From the NCBI GenBank assembly GCA_012963185.1, contig DTWD01000544.1:1-20340 (forward strand): a DNA stretch of 20,340 nt, given 5' to 3'. This document shows, one piece after another, positions 1 through 7,985 of this stretch; the stretch's first letter is position 1; the number at the start of each line of letters is the position of its first letter. Position numbers and translations under genes: made by a program. A model generated the notes under the pieces. It was not told the DNA's origin and made no database searches. It worked only from the letters and a program-made list of their open reading frames with translations. The stretch comes from Acidobacteriota bacterium (lineage in GTDB: Bacteria > Acidobacteriota > Vicinamibacteria > Vicinamibacterales > UBA8438).

Positions 1-1074
1 GCTGATCGGCAACCTGAATTTACGCAGATCGATGTGGAGATGTCGTTTGTAAATCAGGCAGCTGTATTTGAGACGGTTGAAGAGCTTATCCGTGTGATTT
101 TCAAGGTTGTTGGTCGTGACGTGACCGGTCCTTTTGACCGGCTTACTTATGCTGAAACAATGAATCGTTATGGCACGGATAAGCCAGATATGCGATTTGA
201 AATGCCTGTCCAGGAAGTATCCGATGCGTTCCGAGATGGGACATTTAAGGTGTTTCGAGAGCTGGTTGATCAGGGCGGATCAATTCGAGCACTTGTTGTA
301 CAGGGGGCGGGACGTCAATCGCGTGCGCAACTCGACAAGTTGGTTGATGAAGCCATCTCACTTGGTGCAAAGGGGTTGGTATGGGTTCGACGTTCAGAGG
401 AAGGTGATATCCAAAGCTCTATTTTAAAAGTGGCCGGTGCTAAGACCTTAACGCGTGTCGTCGACATGGTTGGTGCTCAAGATGATGACCTTACGCTCTT
501 GGCGGGTGGCTTTGAATTTGAAGCATCCGTGTTACTTGGCCAGCTGCGACTTCTGTTGGCTCAGCGCAGAGGCTTAATTGATGAGAATCGTATGGCTCTT
601 GCGTGGGTGGTCGACTTTCCGCTGTTGGAATGGAGCGAGACTGAACAGCGGTTCGTATCCATGCATCACCCCTTCACCTCACCTGGATCTGAAGATCTAG
701 ACAGACTTGAGGACGATCCTGCGAGCGTGCGCGCACAAGCCTATGACCTTGTCTTGAACGGTAGTGAGATTGCCGGTGGGAGTATTCGTATCCATGATTC
801 TTCAGTCCAGTCCAGGATTTTTCGACTTTTAAAAATATCAGATCATGATGCGAAAACACGGTTTGGGTTTTTCCTTAATGCCTTGGAGTACGGAACGCCA
901 CCGCACGGTGGGATCGCATTTGGGCTCGATCGGATAATTGCTATTTTGGCTGGTGAGCCGTCCATTCGGGACGTAATGGCGTTTCCGAAAACAGCGGGTG
1001 CTGTTGATTTAATGGCAGGATCGCCATCGACGGTTGATAAACAACAATTACGTGACCTTCATCTCGATAATTAA
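1..1074 (+). CDS. aspS: Aspartyl-tRNA synthetase, C-terminal part (5' end outside window)
   Basis: This cytoplasmic class II synthetase charges tRNA(Asp) with aspartate. The frame is open from base 1, where it encodes ADRQPEFTQIDVEMSFV, the motif 2 region of bacterial AspRS. The gene therefore starts upstream, and the GTG at 34 is not its start. About 357 codons are present, against roughly 590 for the full bacterial family. The GAD-type insertion domain follows (roughly codons 110-210 of the fragment). The catalytic core then returns with GGSIRIHD and motif 3, GIAFGLDRIIAILAG, followed by the typical IRDVMAFPKTA tail. The protein ends at a TAA at 1072-1074, and phoH follows after 60 bases in the same direction. 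Whether the enzyme is discriminating or also charges tRNA(Asn) cannot be judged, because the N-terminal anticodon domain is missing. Identity is secure from the motifs. Confidence 0.97.
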   Translation, partial: ADRQPEFTQIDVEMSFVNQAAVFETVEELIRVIFKVVGRDVTGPFDRLTYAETMNRYGTDKPDMRFEMPVQEVSDAFRDGTFKVFRELVDQGGSIRALVVQGAGRQSRAQLDKLVDEAISLGAKGLVWVRRSEEGDIQSSILKVAGAKTLTRVVDMVGAQDDDLTLLAGGFEFEASVLLGQLRLLLAQRRGLIDENRMALAWVVDFPLLEWSETEQRFVSMHHPFTSPGSEDLDRLEDDPASVRAQAYDLVLNGSEIAGGSIRIHDSSVQSRIFRLLKISDHDAKTRFGFFLNALEYGTPPHGGIAFGLDRIIAILAGEPSIRDVMAFPKTAGAVDLMAGSPSTVDKQQLRDLHLDN

Positions 1075-1108
1075 TTCGTGATGCACAACCTTGACCGGGA
1101 ATCGGCGG

Positions 1109-1132
1109 GCGTGTTAACGATACGTTAAACGC
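1109..1132 (+). promoter_or_regulatory. Bulged 10-bp inverted repeat directly upstream of phoH
   Basis: GCGT plus TTAACG (with one bulged G between them) pairs perfectly with CGTTAA plus ACGC around a three-base ATA loop. The structure ends two bases before the GTG start of phoH. No run of T follows, so it does not look like a Rho-independent terminator of aspS. It could be an operator or an RNA hairpin that limits access to the phoH start. The pairing is seen in the sequence; the role is inference. Confidence 0.45.
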
Positions 1133-1134
1133 GA

Positions 1135-2127
1135 GTGTCACCGACTTCCTTATCCGTCACAATTTCAGTTCCCGATGAAGGAATCGAGACCCTATATGGT
1201 TCTCGAGACGAGAATCTCAAACAGCTAGAGCGATGTTGTGACGTACAGATCCTCACCGATGGCCATGAGTTGCTGGTCACAGGAGTCCCTTCGAATATTG
1301 AGCGAACAGAGCGAATCGTTGATGGTTTAGTTGGTCTTCTTCGTGAGGGCTATCACTTTTCGAAAGATGATGTGCGCCGTGCAGCCGAACTAGTCGGTCA
1401 GGATCTGCAGGTCGATCTGCGTGACTTTTTCACAAAAGGCCCGTTGCACACGTCCGACAAACGCCAGGTTGCGCCGAAATCAGTAAATCAAAAAAAATAT
1501 CTTAATGCGATCGACCAACATGATGTGGTCTTTGGAATCGGCCCGGCCGGGACAGGAAAAACATATCTTGCTATGGCTCAGGCGGTCGCGTACCTCACCT
1601 CAAAGAGGGTCAAGCGTATTATATTGGCGCGGCCAGCTGTCGAGGCGGGCGAAAAGCTTGGGTTTTTGCCTGGCGATCTTCAGGAAAAAGTAAATCCGTA
1701 TTTGCGGCCGCTTTACGACGCCCTGTACGACATGCTTGATGCTGACCGCGTCGAACGATTGATTGACCGAGGTCTTATTGAGATCGCACCACTCGCGTTT
1801 ATGCGTGGTCGTACATTAAATGACGCATTTGTCATCCTCGACGAGGCTCAGAACACGACAACGGAACAGATGAAAATGTTTTTGACCCGGCTTGGGTTTG
1901 GGTCGAAAGCAGTTGTTACGGGAGATGTAACGCAAATTGATCTGCCGCAAGGACGAACCTCTGGCGTTGTGCAAGCGCTGAAAATCTTGGGCAACATAGA
2001 TGGGATGTCGGTGGTGTTTTTTAGTGACCGCGATGTTGCAAGACATCCCCTAGTCCAGCGAATCGTAAAAGCGTATGAACTGTCCTCATCGGTGGACTCT
2101 GGCCGGTCTGGATCTGATGATTCATGA
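1135..2127 (+). CDS. ybeZ: PhoH-family ATPase (YbeZ)
   Basis: This is a 330-residue PhoH-like P-loop ATPase, the usual size for the YbeZ/PhoH group. The Walker A motif GPAGTGKT is at residues 136-143 and the Walker B-like VILDEAQN at 233-240. The family signatures ARPAVEAGEKLGFLPGD and TGDVTQIDLP are also clear. The N-terminal ~100 residues match the small domain that precedes the ATPase in this family. PhoH/YbeZ proteins are known to partner with the ribonuclease YbeY, and ybeY follows here after 36 bases. A role as an RNA-directed ATPase in rRNA maturation or quality control is likely by family. The start is GTG at 1135: an in-frame TAA at 1126 rules out anything further upstream. No Shine-Dalgarno sequence is visible; instead a hairpin abuts the start. 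The acidic/serine tail (residues 318-330) carries no motif I recognise. Confidence 0.93.
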   Translation: MSPTSLSVTISVPDEGIETLYGSRDENLKQLERCCDVQILTDGHELLVTGVPSNIERTERIVDGLVGLLREGYHFSKDDVRRAAELVGQDLQVDLRDFFTKGPLHTSDKRQVAPKSVNQKKYLNAIDQHDVVFGIGPAGTGKTYLAMAQAVAYLTSKRVKRIILARPAVEAGEKLGFLPGDLQEKVNPYLRPLYDALYDMLDADRVERLIDRGLIEIAPLAFMRGRTLNDAFVILDEAQNTTTEQMKMFLTRLGFGSKAVVTGDVTQIDLPQGRTSGVVQALKILGNIDGMSVVFFSDRDVARHPLVQRIVKAYELSSSVDSGRSGSDDS

Positions 2128-2163
2128 TGAAACAGATTCTGGATTATTTCTGAAGGCATATCG

Positions 2164-2613
2164 GTGGCTGGAAACCAACTAAGGGTCGTTGTGATGGATG
2201 GGCGTGGTCGCACTGTCCGGGCTGATCGGCTCCGTCGTTGGCTCGTTGAGGTGGCGCCACGGTCAGCTAGAGGTGAATTGTCATTGGTACTGGTGAGTGA
2301 TCGAAAGATGCGAGTCCTTAACCTCCAATTTAGGGGTGTCGATCGGGCAACGGATGTGCTGTCATTTCCGGTGCCTGTAGAGGAACAATCGACTGAGCTC
2401 AGTTCCGTCGCCGAGCAGTATCTCGGTGATGTCGTGATCGCGACTGGTGTTGCTGAGCGCCAAGCCCGCAATGCCGGACACCGAGTAGGTTATGAGCACC
2501 GGAGATTGGCGTTACATGGTCTTTTACATCTTCTTGGTTACGATCACGAACGGGACAATGGTGAGATGGCTCGACTCGAGCAGAAGTTGAGGCGCCGTGG
2601 GGGTATTGAGTGA
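2164..2613 (+). CDS. ybeY: Endoribonuclease YbeY (16S rRNA maturation)
   Basis: This 149-residue protein belongs to the YbeY/UPF0054 family of metal-dependent endoribonucleases, which act in 16S rRNA 3' end maturation and 70S ribosome quality control. The signature metal site HGLLHLLGYDH lies at residues 118-128, with H118, H122 and H128 as the three ligands. The upstream family block TDVLSFPV is at residues 63-70. The GTG start at 2164 has a good ribosome binding site, GAAGG at 2152-2156, with a 7-base spacer. The gene sits between phoH and the CBS protein gene, the classic phoH-ybeY-corC order. The HD-domain gene that many bacteria place between phoH and ybeY is absent. The stop TGA overlaps the next gene's GTG start (GTGA), suggesting translational coupling. 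Length and motifs are typical. Confidence 0.95.
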   Translation: MAGNQLRVVVMDGRGRTVRADRLRRWLVEVAPRSARGELSLVLVSDRKMRVLNLQFRGVDRATDVLSFPVPVEEQSTELSSVAEQYLGDVVIATGVAERQARNAGHRVGYEHRRLALHGLLHLLGYDHERDNGEMARLEQKLRRRGGIE

Positions 2614-3860
2614 TTCCCCTCGTGATTTTCCTTTTGGCCTGCGTCACGGTTTACATCGGTACAGTTGCCGCAGCGTTTGCCACGTTAATGCGATTGCCCC
2701 TTCGGCTTGATGCAGAGCGGCACGACTGGCTCGATCGACTTGGCTACCTGCAGAATCCGGTTCGGCTTTTCGTGCCATTGCGCTTCCTGGAAGGTGTGGC
2801 CATTATTTTGGTCGCTACAGTAACCATGTTGGCGAGTGAGGCACAGGGAGTCGTGGAGGCGGCTTTTGTTGTCATGGTTTTGGTTGTGTATGTGATTGTG
2901 TGTGGGCATCTGATTCCTCTTACGATCGCTCGTCGTGATCCGGTCCGAGTGCTGGAGTTCTTGTTGCCTTCTCTACAAGTTGTAATCCGATTGATTAGTC
3001 TATTGGCCCTGCCGCTTTTTAAAATTGTGTCTACGGGAGGGGTTCGGGGTGAAAAAACCTCTGCTGGTGAGGTGGCTTCACAGGCTGGCGCTCACGATAG
3101 TTACGAAGATACGGCCGGACAAGGTGAGCGCTCGGCCAATGAGGAAGCGGAAGAACACGCGTTATTACAGTCAGTCGTTGAATTTGGCGACACCCTCGTT
3201 CGCGAGGTCATGACGCCCCGTCCGGATATCGTGGCTGTCGCGTCTGATGTGACGGTGGATGAATTACGTGAGTTATTTGCCGGAGAGCAGTACTCACGAC
3301 TGCCAGTGTATGAAAACAACTTGGATAGGGTAACGGGCTTTGTATTTATCAAAGACCTGATCGCGCTGGGTGACCGTCCTGGAAGCGATCGCGTCGTAAA
3401 GAAGCTACTGCGGCCGGCCTATGCAGTACCAGAAACGAAACGTGTTGCAGAACTTCTTAAGGAATTACAGCGTGAGCACGTACAGAGCGCAATTGTTCAC
3501 GATGAGTATGGCGGCACAGCCGGACTCGTGACCATAGAAGACCTCCTTGAAGAAATTGTGGGTGAGATTCGCGATGAATATGACGTGGAGACAGATCCGA
3601 TCGTGGAAGAGACGGCCGGCACGTTTGTGTTTCGTGGTGGTGTCAGTATCGATGATATGACTAAGCGGCTTGGCATTACGATTGAACAGCAAGGATTCGA
3701 AACGGTTGCTGGTTACATACTGGCTCGGTTGGGGCGAGTGCCTCAGGCTGGCGAAAACTTCGATATTGATGATGTGAATGTGTATGTGCTTGAAGCAGAA
3801 CGTCGGCGAGTGCATAGGGTGCGCCTCCGACAACGTTTTTTAGCGAATCGGACTAACTAA
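2610..3860 (+). CDS. CorC/HlyC-type CBS-domain membrane protein
   Basis: This 416-residue protein has the CNNM/CorC architecture. The N-terminal DUF21-like membrane domain has hydrophobic segments at about residues 1-25, 60-78, 80-103 and 118-140. A hydrophilic acidic linker follows (about 145-180). Two CBS domains begin near MTPR (201-204) and at about residue 267, with YGGTAGLVTIEDLLEEIVGEI at the end of the second. The C-terminal CorC_HlyC/transporter-associated domain spans about 335-410. Family members are linked to Mg2+ and Co2+ efflux or its regulation; nucleotide binding by the CBS pair is expected from the family and not shown here. It starts with GTG overlapping the ybeY stop, with a G-rich stretch (2599-2603) serving as ribosome binding site. 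era begins one base after its stop. Some relatives are annotated as hemolysins, which is probably misleading. Confidence 0.9.
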   Translation: MIPLVIFLLACVTVYIGTVAAAFATLMRLPLRLDAERHDWLDRLGYLQNPVRLFVPLRFLEGVAIILVATVTMLASEAQGVVEAAFVVMVLVVYVIVCGHLIPLTIARRDPVRVLEFLLPSLQVVIRLISLLALPLFKIVSTGGVRGEKTSAGEVASQAGAHDSYEDTAGQGERSANEEAEEHALLQSVVEFGDTLVREVMTPRPDIVAVASDVTVDELRELFAGEQYSRLPVYENNLDRVTGFVFIKDLIALGDRPGSDRVVKKLLRPAYAVPETKRVAELLKELQREHVQSAIVHDEYGGTAGLVTIEDLLEEIVGEIRDEYDVETDPIVEETAGTFVFRGGVSIDDMTKRLGITIEQQGFETVAGYILARLGRVPQAGENFDIDDVNVYVLEAERRRVHRVRLRQRFLANRTN

Positions 3861-3861
3861 G

Positions 3862-4755
3862 GTGAAGTCTGGTTTTGTTTCTCTCATCGGACGTCCCAAT
3901 GCGGGAAAGTCAACCCTGATTAATCAGTTTATTGGGACAAAGATAGCCATTGTCTCGGATAAACCCCAGACTACGCGAACCAGAATTCTTGGCGTGCAGC
4001 ACGGGACACAGGAGAGGCCTGGCCAGGTGGTCTTTGTTGACACGCCGGGAATCCATCGGCCGTTACATCGGATGAATGTTCGGATGGTTGACCAAGCCGT
4101 AGAAGCGATTACACAAATGGATGTGGTTGTGATGGTGGTTGATGCTTCGGCTTCTAGCGGTGCCGGGGATCGCTTTGTACTTGATTTGCTAGCTCGCGCC
4201 AGTGGGCCTGTGATTCTTGCACTGAATAAAATCGACTTAATCAGTAAGCCGCGTCTACTTCCGATTATTGCCCGGTATCACAAAGAAAGTAATTTTGTGG
4301 GTTTAGTGCCGATTTCTGCTTTATCGGGAGATGGTATTTCTGTTCTGGAAACACTTATTTGGGAACACCTTCCCGAAGGTAAGCCGCTATATCCTGATGA
4401 CTATCTTACTGATCAGCCGGAGCGGTTTATTGTGGCGGAAATGGTTCGTGAGCAGGTGCTGCATCAAACGGAGGCGGAATTACCATTTTCAACGGCGGTA
4501 GTCGTCGATCGATTTGATGAGACGAATTCGGATGGCCTGATGCGGTTGTATTGTTCGATTATTGTGGACCGTGACTCTCACAAGCCCATGCTTATTGGGA
4601 AAGGAGGAGCGCGAATCAAGCACATTGGCACAGAAGCTCGACAAGAGATTGCGAGATTCTTTGGTGTACGCGTTTTTCTAGATTTGCATGTTCGTGTTCG
4701 TAAAGGATGGCGAGAGAGTGACCGAATACTCCGTGATATTGGAGTTATGCGTTAG
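3862..4755 (+). CDS. era: GTPase Era
   Basis: Era is an essential GTPase that binds the 3' end of 16S rRNA and helps assemble the 30S subunit. The 297-residue protein matches the usual ~300. G-motifs are in order: G1 GRPNAGKST at 10-18, switch I DKPQTTR at 33-39, G3 DTPG at 60-63, G4 NKID at 122-125 and G5 SAL at 152-154. The C-terminal type II KH domain contains the GKGG loop at 246-249 and ends in the conserved basic segment VRVRKGWRESDRILRDIG. The start is GTG, one base after the preceding stop, with only a weak ribosome binding site, so coupling to the upstream gene is likely. It is placed with phoH and ybeY, a ribosome-maturation set. No rnc gene (RNase III, Era's partner in the Enterobacteria operon) is visible nearby. 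Confidence 0.97.
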   Translation: MKSGFVSLIGRPNAGKSTLINQFIGTKIAIVSDKPQTTRTRILGVQHGTQERPGQVVFVDTPGIHRPLHRMNVRMVDQAVEAITQMDVVVMVVDASASSGAGDRFVLDLLARASGPVILALNKIDLISKPRLLPIIARYHKESNFVGLVPISALSGDGISVLETLIWEHLPEGKPLYPDDYLTDQPERFIVAEMVREQVLHQTEAELPFSTAVVVDRFDETNSDGLMRLYCSIIVDRDSHKPMLIGKGGARIKHIGTEARQEIARFFGVRVFLDLHVRVRKGWRESDRILRDIGVMR

Positions 4756-4763
4756 TTAATGCG

Positions 4764-4772
4764 TGATAATAT
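4764..4772 (+). promoter_or_regulatory. Candidate extended -10 promoter element for mgtE
   Basis: TGATAATAT, just after the era stop codon, resembles an extended -10 (TG, one base, TAATAT). No -35 box at good spacing is evident; TTGGAG at 4739-4744 lies 22 bases away. If real, it would give mgtE a leader of about 75-80 bases. This rests on pattern only. Confidence 0.25.
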
Positions 4773-4856
4773 TCGCGAAGGTGTTAGGAGCAGTGGGGCA
4801 ACGATCCTCAACCAAACACGTTTGCTCGGGGCTTTCGGACCTCGTGGACAAAGACC

Positions 4857-6230
4857 ATGCCGCCTCTCCGTCGAATCGATGTCGTGCTCGATTCAGTCAA
4901 ACGACTGCAGCGGATTGGTGCGACTGCAAACCTGTTAAATCTCCTCCAAAAACAGCATCCTGCTGATCTTGCTGAGGTTTTAGGCCAACTTCAGGATAGC
5001 GAACGCCGTACCGTATTCAATACGCTCATTGCACATAACAGCCGTCTGGGTATGGAAGCTCTTAGCGAGTTGGAACCTGAAGTTGCTGAATCGCTTCTTG
5101 TCGACCACGCGCCTGACGAATTAGCCCGTTTGTTTACGGAACTCCCGACAGACGACGCTGCCGCACTCGTCGGGCAACTGCCAAAGGAACTGTCCTTTGC
5201 AGTGCTGGAACTGATGCACGGCGCTGATTCTGGCGACGTTCAGCATTTACTTGAGTACGAAGACCAGACCGCCGGTCGGATCATGAATCCGAACGTTTTT
5301 GCGTTGTCGGAAAATCTCACGGCGGGTGAAGCAATCATGGCGTTGCAGCGGTCTCGTGAAGTTGAGATGGTGTTCTACCTTTACGTGGTCGATGAACGAC
5401 GTCATCTGGTCGGTGTCGTGTCGCTTCGACGGTTGCTGCTGGTGTCACCAGAAACTCCGCTTAAGAGAATCATGACTGTGGAGTTAATTAGTGCGCGTGT
5501 TGACACTGACCAGGAGGATGCTGCTCGAGAGGTGGCCAATTACAACCTATTGGCAATTCCGGTAGTCGATGAAGAAAATAAACTTGTTGGCATTATTACC
5601 GTGGATGACGTGATCGATGTTCTTAAAGATGAAGCGACTGAAGATATTCTCAGACTCGCCGGCGTCGCAGCTGATGAACACGTTTTTACGTCACCGATGG
5701 AAGCGTGGCGGAAAAGGTTGCCGTGGTTAGGAATCAATCTGGTCACCGCCACGCTTGCTGCTTTAGTTGTCAGGGAATTTCAAGCTACTGTGGAAGAGGT
5801 GGTCGCTCTCGCAGCGTTTATGACTGTCGTCGCCAGTATGGGAGGAAACGCCGCCACTCAGACACTGACCGTCATTGTACGGGGCATCGCGCTAGACGAA
5901 TTGACGTGGAGTAATTCAAGGCGGGTGCTCGGGAAGGAAGCATTGGTCGGTCTTGGAAATGGTGTTGTACTTGGGGGCGCTGGGGCTTTGGTCGCATGGT
6001 GGATCGTCGGTAATCCATATATCGGCGGTATTTTGGCGCTTGCAATGCTTATCAATTTGCTTGTCGCTGCTATTGCGGCCACTCTGATTCCGATTGCTCT
6101 GAGAGCGCTCAAGATCGATCCGGCGCTCGCTTCCTCAGTGTTTATTACGACGCTAACAGATGTATTCGGATTTTTCGCATTTCTTGGTTTGGCGACGTTT
6201 TTCTTGCAGTATTTGCAGGGAGTAACCTGA
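4857..6230 (+). CDS. mgtE: MgtE-type magnesium transporter
   Basis: MgtE is an inner-membrane Mg2+ channel gated by cytoplasmic Mg2+. The 457-residue protein has the full layout. The helical MgtE N domain covers about residues 25-130, including HPADLAEVLG. A CBS pair lies at about 140-255. A linker helix leads into a five-helix pore domain, about 288-455. The pore signature MGGNAATQTLTV is at 328-339. D435 in TTLTD sits where the ion-selecting aspartate of the Thermus protein lies, by my alignment from memory. The ATG at 4857 is the natural family start, although no strong ribosome binding site precedes it. The 101 bases after era are too short for an M-box riboswitch, so control is probably at the protein level. 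It lies between era and recO, an unusual place, next to another CBS protein linked to divalent metals. Confidence 0.95.
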   Translation: MPPLRRIDVVLDSVKRLQRIGATANLLNLLQKQHPADLAEVLGQLQDSERRTVFNTLIAHNSRLGMEALSELEPEVAESLLVDHAPDELARLFTELPTDDAAALVGQLPKELSFAVLELMHGADSGDVQHLLEYEDQTAGRIMNPNVFALSENLTAGEAIMALQRSREVEMVFYLYVVDERRHLVGVVSLRRLLLVSPETPLKRIMTVELISARVDTDQEDAAREVANYNLLAIPVVDEENKLVGIITVDDVIDVLKDEATEDILRLAGVAADEHVFTSPMEAWRKRLPWLGINLVTATLAALVVREFQATVEEVVALAAFMTVVASMGGNAATQTLTVIVRGIALDELTWSNSRRVLGKEALVGLGNGVVLGGAGALVAWWIVGNPYIGGILALAMLINLLVAAIAATLIPIALRALKIDPALASSVFITTLTDVFGFFAFLGLATFFLQYLQGVT

Positions 6231-6277
6231 GGTGACAGACTGCCGACGAGAAATGTCGCTGTAGTTTAGAATAGGTG

Positions 6278-6303
6278 TGGACGTGCGCTTTGGCGCCGGT
6301 CCA
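6278..6303 (+). promoter_or_regulatory. Hairpin in the leader of recO
   Basis: TGGAC, an internal loop GT, and GCGC pair with GCGC, CG and GTCCA around a four-base loop TTTG, giving nine pairs. It lies in the 84-base gap between mgtE and recO and ends 11 bases before the recO ATG. No T-run follows, so it is not a standard terminator. A -10-like TAGAAT lies just upstream at 6267-6272, without a matching -35. The hairpin may shape recO translation, because no Shine-Dalgarno sequence is visible there. The role is inferred. Confidence 0.35.
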
Positions 6304-6314
6304 ACCAGCGTCAG

Positions 6315-7070
6315 ATGCCTCTCTATACCGCCGACGCGCTCGTTCTGCGCACTTACAAGCTTGGTGAAGCGGATCGGATCGTCGTATTTTTGACTGCCGA
6401 TCGAGGTAAGCGCCGCGGCGTCGCGAATGGAGCGCGTCGACCGAAATCGAAGTTCGCTGGGGGATTGGAGCCGCTGACTCGTGGACGGGTTGCTTATTTC
6501 GAGCGTGAACAGCGTGACCTGGTCAGATTACAGTACGTTGAACCAACTTGTTCGCCGTTGAAGAGGCCGACGGAGGAGACGTTGGCGCATGTTAGTTATT
6601 TTGCAGAATTGATTGACGAATGGACCCCAGAAGCTGATCCAGCAGACGCATTGTTTCGGCTTGGAGCGTCCGTGCTGGAGGCGACGACAATTGGTGTGCC
6701 GGTTGACCGACTCGCTCGTTATTTCGAGTATTGGTTGCTTCGGTTACAAGGGGTTTATCCGACGACGACGACTTGCTCTAGTTGCGGGGTAACGTTGACG
6801 AATGGTGCGCAGATGGTTCCTGCGGCAGGAACGTTAGAGTGCGTGCGCTGTAAATCGTCGGAGCACGGTATTGGACTCTCGGCCGAAGCGCTTGGATTTT
6901 TGCAGAGAGCAAAAACAATAACACCGGGACAACTCGGTGACGTTGAGTTATCTACTCAGGGAGTTCGACAGTTGGCGTCGGTTCATCGGTTGTTAATAAA
7001 GGCACATCTTGACAAGGAGCTAAAGTCGGCGAGGGTAGTACGTGAACTTACTGACAGTAGAGTGCCCTAA
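6315..7070 (+). CDS. recO: DNA repair protein RecO
   Basis: RecO works with RecR (and RecF) to load RecA onto SSB-coated single strands during recombinational repair. The 251-residue protein opens with the N-terminal OB-fold signature (ADALVLRTYKLGEADRIVV, residues 6-24) and continues with KRRGVANGARRPKSKFAG. The central and C-terminal helical domain carries a four-cysteine zinc finger, C154-x2-C157 and C176-x2-C179, present in many but not all RecO proteins. The ATG at 6315 matches the family's usual beginning. No ribosome binding site is evident, and a hairpin lies just upstream. The gene is followed by glyQ after 9 bases. The era-recO pairing is common in bacteria; here mgtE separates the two. 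Confidence 0.93.
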   Translation: MPLYTADALVLRTYKLGEADRIVVFLTADRGKRRGVANGARRPKSKFAGGLEPLTRGRVAYFEREQRDLVRLQYVEPTCSPLKRPTEETLAHVSYFAELIDEWTPEADPADALFRLGASVLEATTIGVPVDRLARYFEYWLLRLQGVYPTTTTCSSCGVTLTNGAQMVPAAGTLECVRCKSSEHGIGLSAEALGFLQRAKTITPGQLGDVELSTQGVRQLASVHRLLIKAHLDKELKSARVVRELTDSRVP

Positions 7071-7079
7071 ACGATAGAT

Positions 7080-7985
7080 ATGACTTTTCAAGAGCTTATT
7101 CTCTCGCTGTCCAGATTTTGGTCGGCTCGGGGCTGTTTGTTGCAGCAGCCGCTAGACATTGAGGTCGGTGCGGGCACCATGCACCCCGAAACGTTTTTAC
7201 GGGTACTTGGTCCCAAACATTGGAAGGTTGCGTATGTGCAACCGTCCCGTCGTCCTGCCGACGGGCGTTTCGGAGAGAACCCAAACAGACTTTTCAAACA
7301 TCATCAATTCCAAGTCATCTTGAAACCATCTCCTGATGACGTGCAAGCGCTCTATCTACAGAGTCTCAAGGCCTGTGGGATTGATCCATCGCGGCATGAT
7401 GTTCGTTTTGAGGAGGATAATTGGGAGTCCCCAACCCTTGGTGCCTGGGGAATTGGATGGCAAGTATTGCTCGACGGACTGGAAATTACTCAGTTCACAT
7501 ATTTCCAGCAAGCTGGGGGTCTCGATTTGGCGCCGATCTCAGTTGAATTAACCTACGGTCTTGAACGAATCGCGATGCACCTTCAAGGTGTTGAGAATGT
7601 TTATGACTTGGAGTGGGGTTCGGGTGTTCGATACGGAGACGTCCGGCTTCGCGAAGAGGTTCAGCAATCGGCGTATGTGTTCGGGCAGGTCGATATGCCG
7701 AGTGGGGAGTTTTCCTCTTTGCATAGAGAACTATTTGACAGTTATTACAGTTTTACCGAGCGATTACTTGCGTCTGACTTAGTACTCCCTGCACTCGATT
7801 ACTGCTTGAAGTGTTCCCACGTATTCAACATTCTTGATGCAAGTGGAAGTATTGGAGTTACTGAACGCGCTGCGTACATATTACGTGTGAGAAAACTTGC
7901 TGTTGCGATTGCTAGTGGGCACGTTGCATCCGAGCAAGCCGTCGGCGAAGAGTTAAGTGTGACCTCGAAAAAGGTAAACAAGTAA
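7080..7985 (+). CDS. glyQ: Glycyl-tRNA synthetase alpha subunit
   Basis: This is the catalytic alpha subunit of the bacterial two-subunit GlyRS, which activates glycine with ATP. Its 301 residues match the ~300 of the family. It opens [13 protein letters not shown] and contains the highly conserved blocks [49 protein letters not shown] and [15 protein letters not shown]. All catalytic blocks that I know for GlyQ are visible and uninterrupted. The C-terminal segment is [19 protein letters not shown] followed by a helical tail. The gene overlaps glyS by one base (TAATG), so the two subunits are likely translated in a coupled way. Bacteria with this alpha2beta2 enzyme lack the single-chain archaeal/eukaryotic type, which excludes some Gram-positive groups and most actinobacteria. 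Confidence 0.98.
   Translation: MTFQELILSLSRFWSARGCLLQQPLDIEVGAGTMHPETFLRVLGPKHWKVAYVQPSRRPADGRFGENPNRLFKHHQFQVILKPSPDDVQALYLQSLKACGIDPSRHDVRFEEDNWESPTLGAWGIGWQVLLDGLEITQFTYFQQAGGLDLAPISVELTYGLERIAMHLQGVENVYDLEWGSGVRYGDVRLREEVQQSAYVFGQVDMPSGEFSSLHRELFDSYYSFTERLLASDLVLPALDYCLKCSHVFNILDASGSIGVTERAAYILRVRKLAVAIASGHVASEQAVGEELSVTSKKVNK

Noticed and set aside
34..36. GTG at 34 as start of a shorter protein
   Set aside because: The frame is open from base 1 with AspRS motif 2 sequence, so the gene begins before the window.
4756..4856. Possible M-box or other magnesium riboswitch before mgtE
   Set aside because: The gap is only 101 bases and shows no extended conserved stem structure that I can recognise.
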